Part shown: piece after piece, positions 1 through 10,863 of the stretch | Layout: every line of letters begins with the position of its first letter | Numbering within the stretch: the first letter of the stretch is position 1 | Assembly: GCA_014529385.2 (NCBI GenBank) | Contig: CM043956.1 | Coordinates: 62,759,120-62,823,119, forward strand | DNA length: 64,000 nt | Origin: Adiantum capillus-veneris | Lineage: Eukaryota; Streptophyta; Polypodiopsida; Polypodiales; Pteridaceae | Direction of reading: 5' to 3' | Notes under the pieces: generated by a model | What the model was told of the DNA's origin: nothing | What the model saw: only the letters and a program-made list of their open reading frames with translations | Databases searched by the model: none | Program-made: the position numbers and the translations under genes

Positions 1-156
1 ACCAGGACATACATCAATGCCCTGCACAATATTCCAGACACCCTTTGACACAAGCACATGTTGCATCATATAAGCCCACATAGGGTAATTGTCCCCATCC
101 AACCTGTCCTCAGTAGCAAACATCTTGAACACATCTGTGTTGTTGTTGTCAGCCAT
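1..156 (-). CDS. Copia-A gag, N-terminal fragment
   Basis: The ATG at 156-154 (minus) opens a frame that stays open to base 1 (52 codons). It begins MADNNTDVFKMF and contains the GDNYPMW motif typical of Copia Gag N-termini (UBN2/DUF4219-like region). The corresponding frame in Copia-B has an amber stop after 39 codons, whereas this copy keeps the tryptophan codon (bases 34-36). Only the first part of Gag is visible, so whether the full element is intact cannot be judged. Confidence 0.8.
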   Translation of the reverse strand, partial: MADNNNTDVFKMFATEDRLDGDNYPMWAYMMQHVLVSKGVWNIVQGIDVCPG

Positions 157-449
157 GGTAAATGTTGCACCTCATTTGAAAACTGCCCAAAAATAGGAGA
201 AGCGGAGCGGGAACAACACATGCTACATAGCACAAACCGTAGAAGACTAAAAGGCACCTGTTATGCAGAAAATGACACTGACAGAATTTCTGCACAAAAT
301 GACAAAATTGCATGTGCAGACCTGCTTGTAGTGGAAACGGAGGCCGAAATGAGCCCAAATAAAAAATATGAGCAGACCGAGCTCTACGAGCTCGCCCGAA
401 ATTTTTGTCGACCTGCGAACGCTCGGCAAAGCCCAGGAGGACACAACCT

Positions 450-461
450 GCTCTGATACCA
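450..461 (-). other. Primer binding site of Copia-A
   Basis: Minus strand TGGTATCAGAGC, directly inside the LTR. This matches the usual plant Copia PBS complementary to the 3' end of initiator methionine tRNA. Confidence 0.88.
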
Positions 462-463
462 AT

Positions 464-690
464 TGTTGGAATTAGGGTTGCAGAGAAACGCACATAGCTT
501 GGAGAAGACGAAGGAAACTCAAGGCACACAATAGAGAGTGTATTACTTACTATGCAATGGAAAGAGAGATAGCCCTACATTGATGGGCGTATATACAATG
601 CTCGGGGGGAAAAGCCTCCTAAAGAGGGGGAAAATGCCCCGGCGGTCCTAGTGTGTTCACACACATCACTACCACATGTATATGGTAACA
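464..690 (-). repeat. 5' LTR of Copia-A (227 bp)
   Basis: Begins TGTTACCATATACATG and ends with ATTCCAACA on the minus strand, so it has TG..CA termini. It is the reverse complement, with a few differences, of the Copia-B LTRs at 42115-42341 and 47027-47251. An LTR normally supplies promoter and polyadenylation signals; I assign no exact TATA box here. Confidence 0.92.
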
Positions 691-1069
691 AATTCCACTC
701 TTCAATCTCTTGATCATCTGGGACACCTCCCTCCTTTTGGCCAGTGACTCCGTAGCACAATCCCTAAATGGATCTGTTAGTTCTTGATTCTCATTCCAAA
801 CTCCAGTAACCTATTCAGTGTGCACTGGTGTACTGGAATCTGAGTATCCCTCTTTGGAGTCAGACGGTTCCTCTGGCCGGCCAGTCAACTGAACTGGACT
901 CTCTCTAGGATTCCATTCAATGATCGGGAAATTGCTTTTTTTGTTTCTGAGCTTGAGCCTTGTCAAATAACACTGCATTCAAGTCGATTTTAGCTAACGA
1001 AAAAATGTTCATGGCTGCAAGCATCCGTTCAATCTTCTTAACCCCATATTTTTGGCAAAGTTCCTCAAG

Positions 1070-1324
1070 TCAAAGTGCTTTCTTCCAGCTTTTGGTGTTA
1101 TTTGTCTGGAGCTGGATTCTTCTACTGGTTCCTTGAATGGTTATGATATGATTCACATAATCATGAACAGCTTGCACCTTCCAAAGCCATGGTCGTCCAA
1201 GTAGCATACCATATGCTCCTTGGACATCCAGTACCAGAAAGATAGTTTTGAATTTCTCTTTACCCACCCTAATCTGCATATTCTCAATCATACCAGTTTC
1301 TTGAACAACTCTATGATCAGCCAT
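1070..1324 (-). pseudogene. Gypsy-A retroviral-type protease, C-terminal part
   Basis: Residues GMLLGRPWLWKVQAV (about 1221-1177) match the conserved 'ILGRPWL' segment of Ty3/Gypsy aspartic proteases. The catalytic Asp-Thr/Ser-Gly site should lie upstream toward 1500 but I cannot find it. After the stop at about 1070 the minus strand still shows pol-like linker to about 700, including the segment IERMLAAMNIFSLAK. This is a fragment, not a functional enzyme. Confidence 0.6.
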
Positions 1325-1740
1325 TCTAACCTTAAAGGGTGTTGGCTTTAAATTAGTGATACCAGGCCTTTGCTAAAGATGTGCCACAAGAATATTCACA
1401 CTGAGGCTACTGAGGCAAAAGCACAAGAACCAGTTATAGTACGGGTAGTCACTTGCAATAAAGGGGTGATTATTGAAGAACTTCCAGACAAGCATGTGAA
1501 ACCAGTCATTCTTGAAACCAGTAAATGGACTCGGTAGAGAGAAGTCTGGAAGGCTAAGGGCAGGGAGAAGGTAGTTGATGAATGGTAAGTTTGGAAGGCT
1601 AAGGGCAGGGAGAAGGTAGTTGATGAAAGTGCCCATATTTCCCACAACTATAGCAGTTAAGACTTTACTTTTGGAAATCATCACAACCTCGGCCTCGGCC
1701 AGTACCCCCTTGGTATTGACGAAGGAAATTTGGAATGGCG
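1325..1740 (-). pseudogene. Gypsy-A gag tail with GRGRG box and knuckle-like motif
   Basis: One minus-strand frame reads YQGGTGRGRG at about 1710-1680 and, after a stop, CYSCGKYGHF (about 1655-1626): C-X2-C-X4-H followed by a displaced cysteine. Gly/Arg-rich boxes before a CCHC knuckle are common at Gag C-termini. The last cysteine is displaced by a 45-bp duplication that begins here. No open frame remains. Confidence 0.5.
1547..1627. repeat. 45-bp tandem duplication
   Basis: TGGAAGGCTAAGGGCAGGGA and the following bases to TGATGAA occur at 1547-1582 and again at 1592-1627, a period of 45 bp. The unit is a multiple of three and lies across the knuckle-like motif of Gypsy-A gag. Confidence 0.9.
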
Positions 1741-1828
1741 GCCTCTACACCAAAACAAACTCCATTGCGCCACAAGGGAAATGAGATGAGGGCACCACCT
1801 AATCTTGGAAGCGTGGACTAGGACCGCT

Positions 1829-1834
<6 letters not shown>

Positions 1835-1864
<30 letters not shown>
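1835..1864. repeat. (AG)15 microsatellite
   Basis: Uninterrupted AG dinucleotides following a short ACACAC run. Confidence 0.97.
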
Positions 1865-1866
<2 letters not shown>

Positions 1867-3161
1867 ATCACTATGAATGAAGCATTAACCTTAGTGTGTG
1901 TGCAAGGAATGGATAACTTCAAGCACTCCCAACACAAATAGCATGTAGATTACTAAACAACAACTCAAGAATTAGCCAAAATCACATCAAGCACTCTCAC
2001 ACACACATAAAAGATCTCTATTAATTAACATAAGTAAGAGGAGGGGAGGTTACTAGCATAAAACAATTTGCACTCTAGAATGTGCAAGAATCGAGTGAAT
2101 GAATGAGCTTTATGGGCTCATGATGAGTGATACAAAGACTCAATGGGGCTGAGGGAGACTTGAAATTACAAAGGGGGGGGGGGCTCTTTATATAGGAAAG
2201 AGAGTGATTAGGAGTGAGGTTAAGATCCAAGTGCAATTTGTACAAATGAAGCTTGATTAGGGACATTCCACCAATGAAGAAGCTCCTTCCAAGTGATTTG
2301 TTGACCAATTTGCAACTAATTGGCTCCATCATCACTTGTGTTGTCTTCACTCCTTCCTCCATAGCTTGAGTCCAAGAGCTTCCTTATTTTAAAATGTAAA
2401 GAATCTACATAAAATCAAAGCATATCTAGTAATAATAGAAAGGGGTTGAATGAGAACTTATGAATTACAACAAGATTAAGCATGAATTGAGAGGTGATTA
2501 GAAGAGAAATTTGTGATGGTTTTTTGAGCTTGAGAGAGAGGAGGAAGGAGGGGAGGGTGAGAAGACTAATGGCTTATTTTTAGAGAAGGACTCAATGTGG
2601 AAAAGGAAGGGTGTGTGTGTAAAGGTAGAGGGGGTGGTCTCCACCACAATTGAAAAAACTGGCGTTCGCCATTTTGGCCATATCTCCTAGACCGTAGATG
2701 CAAAAATTATAAAAAAAATATGGTCAGAATCTCCAGCTCGTCAGCTACAACTTTGATGAAGACAACTTTTCTTGGATCGGAGTGGAAGTATTTTTTAAAA
2801 ATCCAACAAAATCATGTCTCTGTTTCCTTCCTTTACCAAGTCTTCCACCTGGGTCCCATCTGTTTGAATCATCATATGGCTCCAAAGCCATGATGATATG
2901 AGCCACTCATGATCCTTGAATCATGGGTGCATGGCTCCACAACCACATCATCTCTTTTATTTTCACATTTACATATTTTCCCTTCCCTTAACCACTAGGT
3001 TCTCCCTTTCACCTCCGGTGAACTAGTCAAGGAAAAATTCCCATCAAATCATTTTTTGAATTTTTCCAAGAGGTTGTTCTCACTCTTTCTTTTATTGTAA
3101 ACCTCTAGAAGCAAGGAAAACCAACAAAATATAGTAAACAAAAATTTGTGATAGGCTCGGA
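1865..3161. other. Non-coding insert between the two parts of Gypsy-A gag
   Basis: No supported gene. It contains a G-run near 2173-2183, short GAGAG tracts and purine-rich stretches. On the minus strand its right edge reads TGATCCGAGCCTATCAC just after the broken gag frame, which could be the start of an LTR. I found no matching far end or target duplication, so it is an unassigned insertion or solo LTR. Confidence 0.4.
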
Positions 3162-4573
3162 TCAGTATCTACCGTGCCCAATACCAGTCCCACTGGTACT
3201 TGAATTTTCCTCTTTAGGTCCATTGGTTGTCTCTACCTTAGCTGATTCGGCATTTGTAAATGCAATTAGAGAGAGATCCTTACCTTTCTTGAAATGGTGG
3301 ATTTGAATGCCACAGTTATTCCACAGATGGCCATATGCTTTGGAGTACGTGCATTGTGGGCATTCGTTGGAAACATGATCTCTGGATTTGCATTTGGAGC
3401 ACCAGGTTTCCATCTTCTGACTAGTGGTCTGGTCTAGCTGATTTCAGCGATCTGCTTGGCCATTTCGTTGATTTTTTGGGACCAAGACCCTTTCTTAGCC
3501 TTGTCCTTGCTCTTTTCATCTGAATTACTATCAAAAGTGCTGGAAGTCTCATTGGAGTTGAAATTCTCCGTAGAAGAGATGTTACTGCTAGACCTCTACT
3601 TCTTATGGCTTTGCTCCTTCTTGGCTTGCTGCTCGAGCTTCAGAGCTCTCTACACCAAGTCATTAAACTTCTTTGGGGGACCTCTTACTCTCTCAGCTTC
3701 TTGCTACAAAATCCATTCAGAAACCATGCACGCATTCTTTTTTCTGAAGGTGGTTCTTGCAGCTACCTGGTCAACTCTTTGATCTTTCCCACATAGCTTC
3801 TTACACACAATTTTCCTTGCCTAATCTTGTCCAGCTCACAAAAATGTCTTCATCTCCTTTCTTGTCTAAGTACTCAAGTCTAAAAGCCTTGATCAATTTA
3901 TTGTAAGACCTGAGTTGGCAAGTTGGATAGTGGTAATACCATTACCGCATCCTTCAGTGTTTGAGGAAAATACTCTCCCTAGTCATCTTCATCAATATGC
4001 TTTAATTCAGCACATTGCTCAAAGGCTTGAATGTGGACATCAAAATTGTCTTTTTCCGTCTTTGAAAATTGGAAAAGAGATCTTCAAAGAAGCAGCGTAA
4101 TCATTCATGTCTGTATCATCTGTGGTTCCTCTAGTCTTGGTAGCCTAACTGCGTCTGGATGACTTCCTGTAATGATCAGTGTCGGCATTCCAGTGACCTT
4201 CCTTTTCAGTTTCAGTCTCGGTCTCTACCTTGGCCTTCTTGCTTATACTATGATGACTGCCTTTGCTACCCTTGGCCTCAGCTGTCTTGTGTGTGGACGT
4301 AGAACCTTGACCATTACTCTACTCCTACTGAGCCTCAGTCTCACTCTCGAGGTCCCTCTCAGTATCAGACTCTTCTGTTGACACTTCTGGAATAGGGTCG
4401 ACTCGTGTGGAATCAGTCGAAATCGGGTTGATGATTTTTGACCACGACTGACTCTGGGCAGCATGTTTGTAGCTAAGAATTCTAACTGGGAGACAGAGCT
4501 CGCTGGTCTAAGAGCAATCAGCTCTAGCCATTGTGATTGCCAAAATGGAATGAGAGGTGGCCTCTTCAGCCAT
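3162..4573 (-). pseudogene. Gypsy-A gag (N-terminal and zinc-knuckle region), degenerate
   Basis: The likely start is the ATG at 4573-4571 (MAEEATSHS...). Across three frames the minus strand shows an acidic Ser/Glu-rich segment, then NDYAASLKISFPIFK (about 4110-4060), then FNDLV..ALKLEQQAKK (about 3680-3620) and a Ser/Asn-rich stretch. At the end there is a CX2CX4HX4C zinc knuckle starting CSKCKSRDH near 3402, followed by a degraded second one. These are features of Gag nucleocapsid proteins, which package element RNA. Several in-frame stops make this a pseudogene. The order and spacing support Gag, but the exact frame joins are uncertain. Confidence 0.65.
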
Positions 4574-5044
4574 CTATTCCAGTGTTAGAGTTCAGAGCTA
4601 TTGATTATCTAGGCAATGAAATTAGTGAGGTTTGAAATTAAGTACTTGACTGAAATAGAGAACTAAACTGGAATAATGTAGTAAAATGGAAGACACAAAC
4701 TGGAAGATTGGGAATGGTATTTTAGATTCAAATCAATAGTACAAAGATAATCAGTACAGTGTACAACAGGCTTAAGCTTAGATGAAGTCTGAGGACTGAT
4801 TACAGGAGTAAGTGGTTACAGAGTTGAAAGCCAAAAGCTTATGAAGCTAAAAGTCTAGAAGCAAAAGCTCGCAAGCCAAAAGTCCAAATAGCCCCAGACA
4901 CAATGTAGTGGCTCCTATTTATAGGCTTGCAGAGTTACTACAGTAACTGCTGTAATTATTGCCAATGTAGTTGTTCCCGTTGGTCAGCCTTCTAAGGAGC
5001 AGTTCCCGCCTATTGGGACTGTCCTCGCCTTCTACACTAATCTC
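4574..5044. other. Non-coding leader upstream of Gypsy-A gag
   Basis: No open frame of note. By position it would be the 5' leader of the minus-strand Gypsy-A. I could not identify a PBS or LTR boundary. Confidence 0.35.
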
Positions 5045-5870
5045 CATTCCATCATAGAGAGCCACAAGGTCCACCCCTTGTGCAATGTATGCTCTATGGA
5101 AGCATAAAGAGACATAAGGTCCACCAATTGTCCCAAGTTATGCTCCATTCAAGCATAGAAAGCCACAAGGTTCACCATTTGTCCAAAGTGTGCTCAATTG
5201 AATCATAAAGAGCCTTAATGTCCCAACATATACTCCCTTCAAGCATAGATATTCTCCATTCAAGCATAGATAGCCACAAGGTCTACCAATTGTCCAAGCT
5301 AAGTCAGGTTTTGAGCTGCATAGTCCACCACTTGTCCAATATATGCTCTTTTGAAGCATAGAGAGCCATAAGGTCCACCAATTGTCCATGCTATGCTCCA
5401 TTCAAGCATAGATAGCCACAAGTTTCACCACTTGTCCAAACTATACTCTATTGAATCATAGAGACCCATAAGGTCCACCACTTGTCCAAGCTATGCTCCA
5501 TTCAGGCATAGAGATCCATAAGGTCCACCACTTGTCAAAGCTAAGCTCCATTTAAGCATAGACCACACTTGTCCAAGCTAAGCTCCATTGAAGCATAGAG
5601 TGTCATAACGTTCACTACTTGTAGTACAAGCTAGGCTCCATTGAAGCATAGAGTGCCATAAGGTTCACCACTTGTTCAAACTAAGATCCATTGAAGCATA
5701 TCTTCAATATATCATCTTTAGTATCAATGAATCATTGCTCTCAAGCTCCACTATATGCCCAACCACAAGTATCATGGATTATTTGGTCTCAAGCTCCACC
5801 ACTTCTCCAACCTAAAGTATCATGGATTATTTGGTCACAATTTCCACGATTTGTCTAACCTATAGTCCAT
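5045..5870. repeat. Minisatellite, unit about 51 bp
   Basis: Repeated blocks of the form 'CTCCATTGAAGCATAGAG' + 'CCATAAGGTCCACCACTTG' + 'TCCAAGCTATG'. Adjacent units at about 5088, 5139 and 5189 are 50-51 bp apart. Copies become more divergent after about 5700, where the unit changes to a 'TATCATGGATTATTTGGTC' form about 48 bp long. About 15 units in total. A translated 17-residue periodicity on the minus strand is a by-product and not a gene. Confidence 0.9.
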
Positions 5871-5988
5871 TGTAATACATATATTGTGGTTTTAAGCTGC
5901 AACTTTTTTAACATTCTTTTGTATGTAATTTTGATATAATTTCTCTTTGATTTTGCATTTAACAATTTTATCGTTGTCATTTTTAGCA

Positions 5989-8199
5989 TGGACTTCTAGT
6001 CTGGGGAGAAAGTGCACATGATATTTGACAACAAAATTGTTGGTGTTGGTTGTGTCTATAGAACCAATGAAGATTCCACTTGTGGTGGTATAAAGATAGA
6101 CCAAGGATATGTATCCATACTCGTGGAGGAATGCTTGAAGGATGTGGTCCTTCCTTTTCCTACAATGGATACTACTTCCCTCCAAGGCTCACTTTGGAGT
6201 GTCATTCTATGTCCAAAGCTTAATTCGAAGCTACAATGGTGATGAGGAAGAGGATCATGTGGATGCACAAGCTACAAATGTAGTACCAATAACAAACCCA
6301 AAGTTTGTAACATCGATACAAGAGTCTTGGAAAAATCAGAGGGCTCTTTTAAAGGATGAGACAATGATGCATATTGTCAATAAAGGAACCATTTTAGATG
6401 TATTTTCATATGATTATGTCAACTTCCAGGAACTTGATCTTGATTGTGTGGGTAACCATCGAAAGAGCAAATGCAAGCAATGAGAATTTTGTTAAAATGT
6501 GTAGCATTACGTTACTGAAATGGCCTATCAAATAGACAACAATGTAGGATGGGAGACCATTGCAATGCTTTGTATTAATGGAATGCATATTGGATGTGAA
6601 GATGTATCTTTCAATGAAGATAACTCTCAAAAAGTTCATGAGGGTAGTGCAGTTCAGTACTCAAGGTACACTTTCATCAATAGGATGCAAAAAGAAAAAA
6701 AACCACCAGCTTCTAGGTTTTATCTATCAACTAAATCAATTCAAAGGGTTTCACGTATTGATTGTTGTGCACAAAAATGTTGTCAGTATGCAAATTGTGA
6801 CATGGTGCTAAGGGTGCAAAAAGAATATTGGGGAGAATCTCAAAAGGCTCAAAAAAATCATGTATATGAAGTCCTCTCAATATGCTATCAAAAAGATGAG
6901 AAGGTGTGGTGCCAGTTTAAGATAAATGGGACTATTTTTTGCTATAGGGCATGGTATGAGCTACATGAAATACCAAAGACATCATTTTACCACTACAAGG
7001 AAAGGTTTGAAAATGGTGTGCGTCAATATGTGCATAGAAACACATGTAGACTGAGAGGAGGACTTCAATATACTAGCTTAGAAAGAGCATTGCTTAATGA
7101 ATTTATGGATAACAAATTTGAGAAGGATGGCTCAAGGGAGAGACTCAACTAGTAATTCCATCAACATACAAACAAGTGGATATTTTAAGTGAAATCAATA
7201 CAACACTTGAACAAATGGGATATGAGAAGAATTTTTCTCGGTCTTCTTTTGGTAGAATTTGGAACAAAGAGTATCCATGTCACCACAAGTGAATTCCCTA
7301 AGTGCATTATTTGTACTTCAATCAAAGCAAGACTAGAAGCCAAACCTAACCTTGAAGAAAGAGCTCTCCTCTTGAGAGAGAAAGAAGTTCACATGGCACA
7401 ACATAAGAGTTGCAAAAGGCTATATTATGCATGGTTAACATTTTTAGAAACTCAACCAAATAAATATGTATGCATAATTCATGATAAGATGGATCAAAAG
7501 AAGATACTGATTCCTAGACTACACGTTGTTCCGAAGGGTGGATTCAAGTTACAATATGCAGGTGACAGTAATTGGCATGATCACTCGTGAACATGGGGAA
7601 GGTCATTATGAACACTTTGTGTTAAATGGTTTATGGCCAGTTGATCCAAACCTTACATTTGGCTCAATTGCTAATTGTTTACACAACTTAGAAAGGACGA
7701 ATAAGCATCCACTTGGTGATCTAGTAACAAATGGGCTTCCAAGGAACACTATTTCACTACTACATGCTTTGGACACAAGGGATGCTTTAGACTACCACAA
7801 CATGAGTGACGACAAAGAGCCCATTGTTCAATCACTTGAAATTACAAAAGAGAACTTGCGACAACATTTTACAAGTTTCCAAAGAACCTATTGCTACAAC
7901 TTGACAATTGTGTTGGGGAGAATAAAAACCAATGATTATTTTCTTATTTTCCATTGTTTGTTCCAGAGGGGTTTTAAAAACCATCCAGCTAGGATTTTTA
8001 ATGATTGGACATACACATGAGTACATAGATGCTATGTTTAGTAGGTTTTCAAAGAAGTTGAGAGATACACAAACCTATACTTTGCCACATTTGATGGATA
8101 TATTAAGAACCATTTCATCTTCGGTTCCAGCGCCATTCTATATTGAAAAAGAGCCTACATCACCAAAATATAGAAAGCTTTTGATTCAATATTGGGCAC
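5989..8199 (+). pseudogene. Transposase-like pseudogene with DDE-like motifs (GHTHE-x-ID family)
   Basis: A run of plus-strand frames reads as one decayed protein. From N to C: a segment with GVGCVYRTNEDSTCGG (about 6042-6090); a Cys-rich block RIDCCAQKCCQYANC (about 6753-6800); a helical block with SFYHYKERFENGVRQ (about 6984-7030); YVCIIHDKMDQKK (Asp at 7483 and 7492); LQLDNCVGENKN (Asp at 7903); and GHTHEYIDAMFSRF (about 8007-8048). These last three motifs occur together in a widespread eukaryotic family (I believe the one labelled DUF7869) and are spaced like the three acidic residues of an RNase H-fold transposase. The last three lie in three different frames and there are stops, so it is inactive. 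An LTR element interrupts it at 8200. Role as a transposase is inferred. Confidence 0.65.
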
Positions 8200-8200
8200 T

Positions 8201-8269
8201 TGTTGGGGCCTTGCAGCTATGGTGGGTCGAGTCGTAAGGGTGCCATGGCAACGGAGAGAGCGGCAGAAA

Positions 8270-8300
<31 letters not shown>

Positions 8301-8461
8301 GAGACTTTGACGCAATAGAAAAAGCAACGCTATGCTTAATTTAATTAACCTTTTACATATATAGGGAAAACTTGCCATGCAAAAGACTCCACTAAATTAA
8401 GTCTACCTGCATGCTATAGAGATGTTCCCACACGGGCGCCAAATGGGCTTGAAACCTAACA
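8201..8461 (-). repeat. 3' LTR of the non-autonomous element
   Basis: Plus-strand ends TGTTGGGGCC and ACCTAACA. It contains an (GA)n run at about 8271-8304 and a TATA-like ACATATATAGGG. It pairs with 9728-10018. Confidence 0.85.
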
Positions 8462-8476
8462 ATCCCCCCCCAAGCC
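8462..8476 (-). other. Polypurine tract of the non-autonomous element
   Basis: Minus strand GGGCTTGGGGGGGGAT next to the TGTTAGG start of the LTR, the usual plus-strand primer site position. Confidence 0.75.
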
Positions 8477-9130
8477 CAAAACTATACTGACCATTCTGAA
8501 GACACAGAGTTTTAGGTTTACTCTTAATCATGAGTTTGTGGTATACTCATAAACCATGAGTTTTAGGTGTGCTCACAGCCAAGTATTTTTGGTACACCCA
8601 TAACCTGGAGCTATGGCAATGAACCCCCCCTCGAACAAATAGGGTGTAGGTCAAATTAGCTACTAACAGATGGAGTTTTTGGTTTACTTCCAAACCTTGG
8701 GTTTTGGGTTACCCAAAAACCTCATGAGAATTGGTTTACAAAAAAGAGGACTTGAATAAAAAACCGACATTTTTTGGGAGGTCTTACCACTTTATATGTG
8801 TGGCAGTGTCTTTAACCCTTACCATATTTGACGGGGCAGTAACTAACAATTGACAATCTAAAACAATACTTTTGGTAGAAAAATGTATAATTGTGTTGAC
8901 AATCAACAAAACTGAAAACAAACTTATGACACTGAATTGGTTAAAAAACAGCTTCAAGCCTATTGCTCAAAGAGCTTCCATATTCATATGTCATATCATT
9001 GATGCTAACTTTCACACACTGATCAAGCAGGTAGCCATGGAGCTAGGCTACATTGAGCTTGACTCCAAAACTTTTGTGCCTAATGTCGACATCACAAACC
9101 AAATCTTGTGTCTCCGTGGTTGTGATCTTA

Positions 9131-9306
9131 TACTGAGAATGGGTCTATGAACCACGTACCACATTATAAATTCACCAAAGCTTTGTAGAAACGGATGTTG
9201 CCAAGAACAACCATTTGATACTGAGAATGGGTCTTTGAACCGCATACCACATTATAAATTCACCAAAGTTTTGTAGAAACGGATGTTGTCGAGAACAGCT
9301 ATCTGG
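9131..9306. repeat. 88-bp tandem duplication
   Basis: The block beginning TACTGAGAATGGGTCTATGA at 9131 recurs from 9219 with a few substitutions. It lies inside the non-autonomous LTR element. Confidence 0.88.
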
Positions 9307-9712
9307 TATATAGTTTTTGAATATAAAAAAAGAACATTTATTTGCTTATGCATTCAATCCAAATGTACCACGCGGCACACATTGTTGGCTTTGAAGGTGA
9401 GAAGAATCTCTTCCATAGGGATGGCCAAGAGAAGAACACTGCAAACATGCTCAAAATAAACCTTGTGTATGTAAAAGAAACCCAAAAAAAAAATTGATGG
9501 CAAACTTATTGCAAACGACAGCACCGATGGTGTTTTTGCTTCAAAGCAACCAATATTGGCTGAGCAAGGAGATGCTTTAGTGTTGAAAATTCATTACCAT
9601 GCCAAGGAAAATTGTTTGAGGTGATTGTGAGAAAATCCATGCAGGCCAATAAATCTTTACTCTCCTTCACAAGCGGCTACTCTCGTGAAGCTTTTTGAGC
9701 ACAAGCCTTCAA

Positions 9713-9723
9713 GGCTCGGATAA
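9713..9723 (-). other. Primer-binding-site-like sequence
   Basis: Minus strand TTATCCGAGCC lies five bases inside the LTR. It resembles the plant TGGTATC.GAGCC type of PBS but is not exact. Confidence 0.5.
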
Positions 9724-9727
9724 CAAT

Positions 9728-9800
9728 TGTTAGGACCTCACAGTTATGGTGGGTGGAGTCGTAGGGGAGCCATGGAAAGGGAGAGAGTGGTAGCAGAGAG

Positions 9801-9861
<61 letters not shown>

Positions 9862-10018
9862 CGACACAATAGGAAAAGCAACACTATGCTTAATTTGAGT
9901 AAAAACCTTTTACATATATAGGGCAATCTTGCCATGCAAAAGACTCCACTAAACTGAGTCTGCATGCATGCTATAGAGATGTTCCCACACAGGCACCAAA
10001 TGGGCTTGAAACCTAACT
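9728..10018 (-). repeat. 5' LTR of the non-autonomous element
   Basis: Same sequence as 8201-8461 but with a longer (GA)n run (9803-9858), which accounts for most of the 30-bp length difference. Its outer base is T where the partner has A, so one terminus is mutated. Confidence 0.85.
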
Positions 10019-10639
10019 GGCACCTTGTGCTAGAAAGAGTGTTATGATTGATACTCAAGCTTACACTAATTGTTGGGAGGGTTTTTGGGCTATAAACTAA
10101 AAGGGCCCGCATGTCTGGGAAAATGTTCATGCAATTGTTTGGTCTTGGAGACCAAACAAACAAGGGACATTTTTTAGAATTAAGATTCTTGAAAGGCATG
10201 ATCTAAAATTTAAAGTAGGGCTGACCCGTGCACATCAACCATGTTTGAATCAAAGGCTTCATATGGCCTCAAATGAGGAATAGATTTATGGGAGTTTATA
10301 TTGTCATTGTACTATTCAATTTTATAAACAAGATTAGTGGTTGTATCTTTTTGTTTTACTTAATTCATAGTATGCTTCTAATTCCACCCTATGTATTCTC
10401 TTAATGGTGTTTATCAACACCACAATTTATAGGATTATCAGCAATAGCTACCAACCATAGTTGAATACAATTACCTCATTTATTTCCACTTTAAGTGGGA
10501 AATTCCCAAATTAAATGAATATGCTTGATTTGGAGATTCCCATATTGCAAGATTTCTACGATAATACCTAATATGGTCTTGAATGGTACTCCATAAGCTC
10601 ATAGGCTTTCTTGAAGTCAGTCCCCCCATGGTAGTAATC

Positions 10640-10863
10640 TAAAGAACTCGTCCAGCTGAATTGTCTTTGCCACCTCAAGTACTTCTTTCTAGCTGAGTAG
10701 TTGCCATAGCTCTTGAAGAAAGATTGTGGCTCTAAACTTATTTGAATCTTTATCGTGAAACTTCAGTGTCAACACATTTTCACACACATTTTGTAGCTCT
10801 TCTTTAGAGATGAGTGCTTGCTCATAAGAAATCATTTTTTGTAGGCTCATATGGTTATGCATC
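10640..10863 (-). pseudogene. Possible coding remnant, unknown
   Basis: The minus strand from an ATG near 10863 reads about 57 codons before a TAG and then continues in frame for another 20 or so. It looks amphipathic and protein-like (KEELQNVCENVLTLKFHDK; after the stop, TIQLDEFFRLLPWG). I do not recognise a family. It may be a fragment of a transposon protein or chance. Confidence 0.2.

Larger units (their letters stand above)
1..690 (-). mobile_element. Copia-A: 5' end of a Ty1/Copia LTR retrotransposon (partial, runs off left edge)
   Basis: Read on the minus strand this is an LTR (690 to 464), a PBS, a leader and the start of gag, in the same order and nearly the same sequence as the complete Copia-B at 42115-47251. 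The rest of the element lies beyond base 1. Its outer edge at 690/691 abuts decayed Gypsy-A pol sequence, so it appears inserted into Gypsy-A; the target duplication cannot be checked because the far end is outside the window. The base composition and LTR match Copia-B closely, so the two belong to one family. Confidence 0.9.
691..4573 (-). mobile_element. Gypsy-A: decayed Ty3/Gypsy element, gag to protease/pol linker
   Basis: Minus-strand fragments lie in the expected order from high to low coordinates: Gag start at 4573, a zinc-knuckle region near 3400, a second Gag tail with a knuckle-like motif near 1700-1600, a protease C-terminus at 1324-1070 and pol linker to about 700. About 1.4 kb of unrelated non-coding DNA separates the two Gag parts. 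Stops and frameshifts are frequent. The element is cut at 690 by Copia-A. No LTR could be assigned on its right side. Confidence 0.7.
8201..10018 (-). mobile_element. Non-autonomous 1.8-kb LTR retrotransposon
   Basis: Two direct repeats (8201-8461 and 9728-10018) flank 1266 bp with no gag or pol. On the minus strand the LTR starts TGTTAGGTTTC and ends CCCCAACA. A G-run PPT sits just before the 3' LTR and a PBS-like TTATCCGAGCC just after the 5' LTR, which sets the orientation. GGCAC occurs immediately outside both ends (8195-8199 and 10019-10023), off by one base from a strict TG..CA boundary, as a probable target duplication. It would need proteins from another element to move. Confidence 0.8.

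Noticed and set aside
5138..5401. 87-codon minus-strand frame with a 17-residue repeat
   Set aside because: It is the 51-bp minisatellite read in frame; the unit is nearly a multiple of three, so it stays open by chance.
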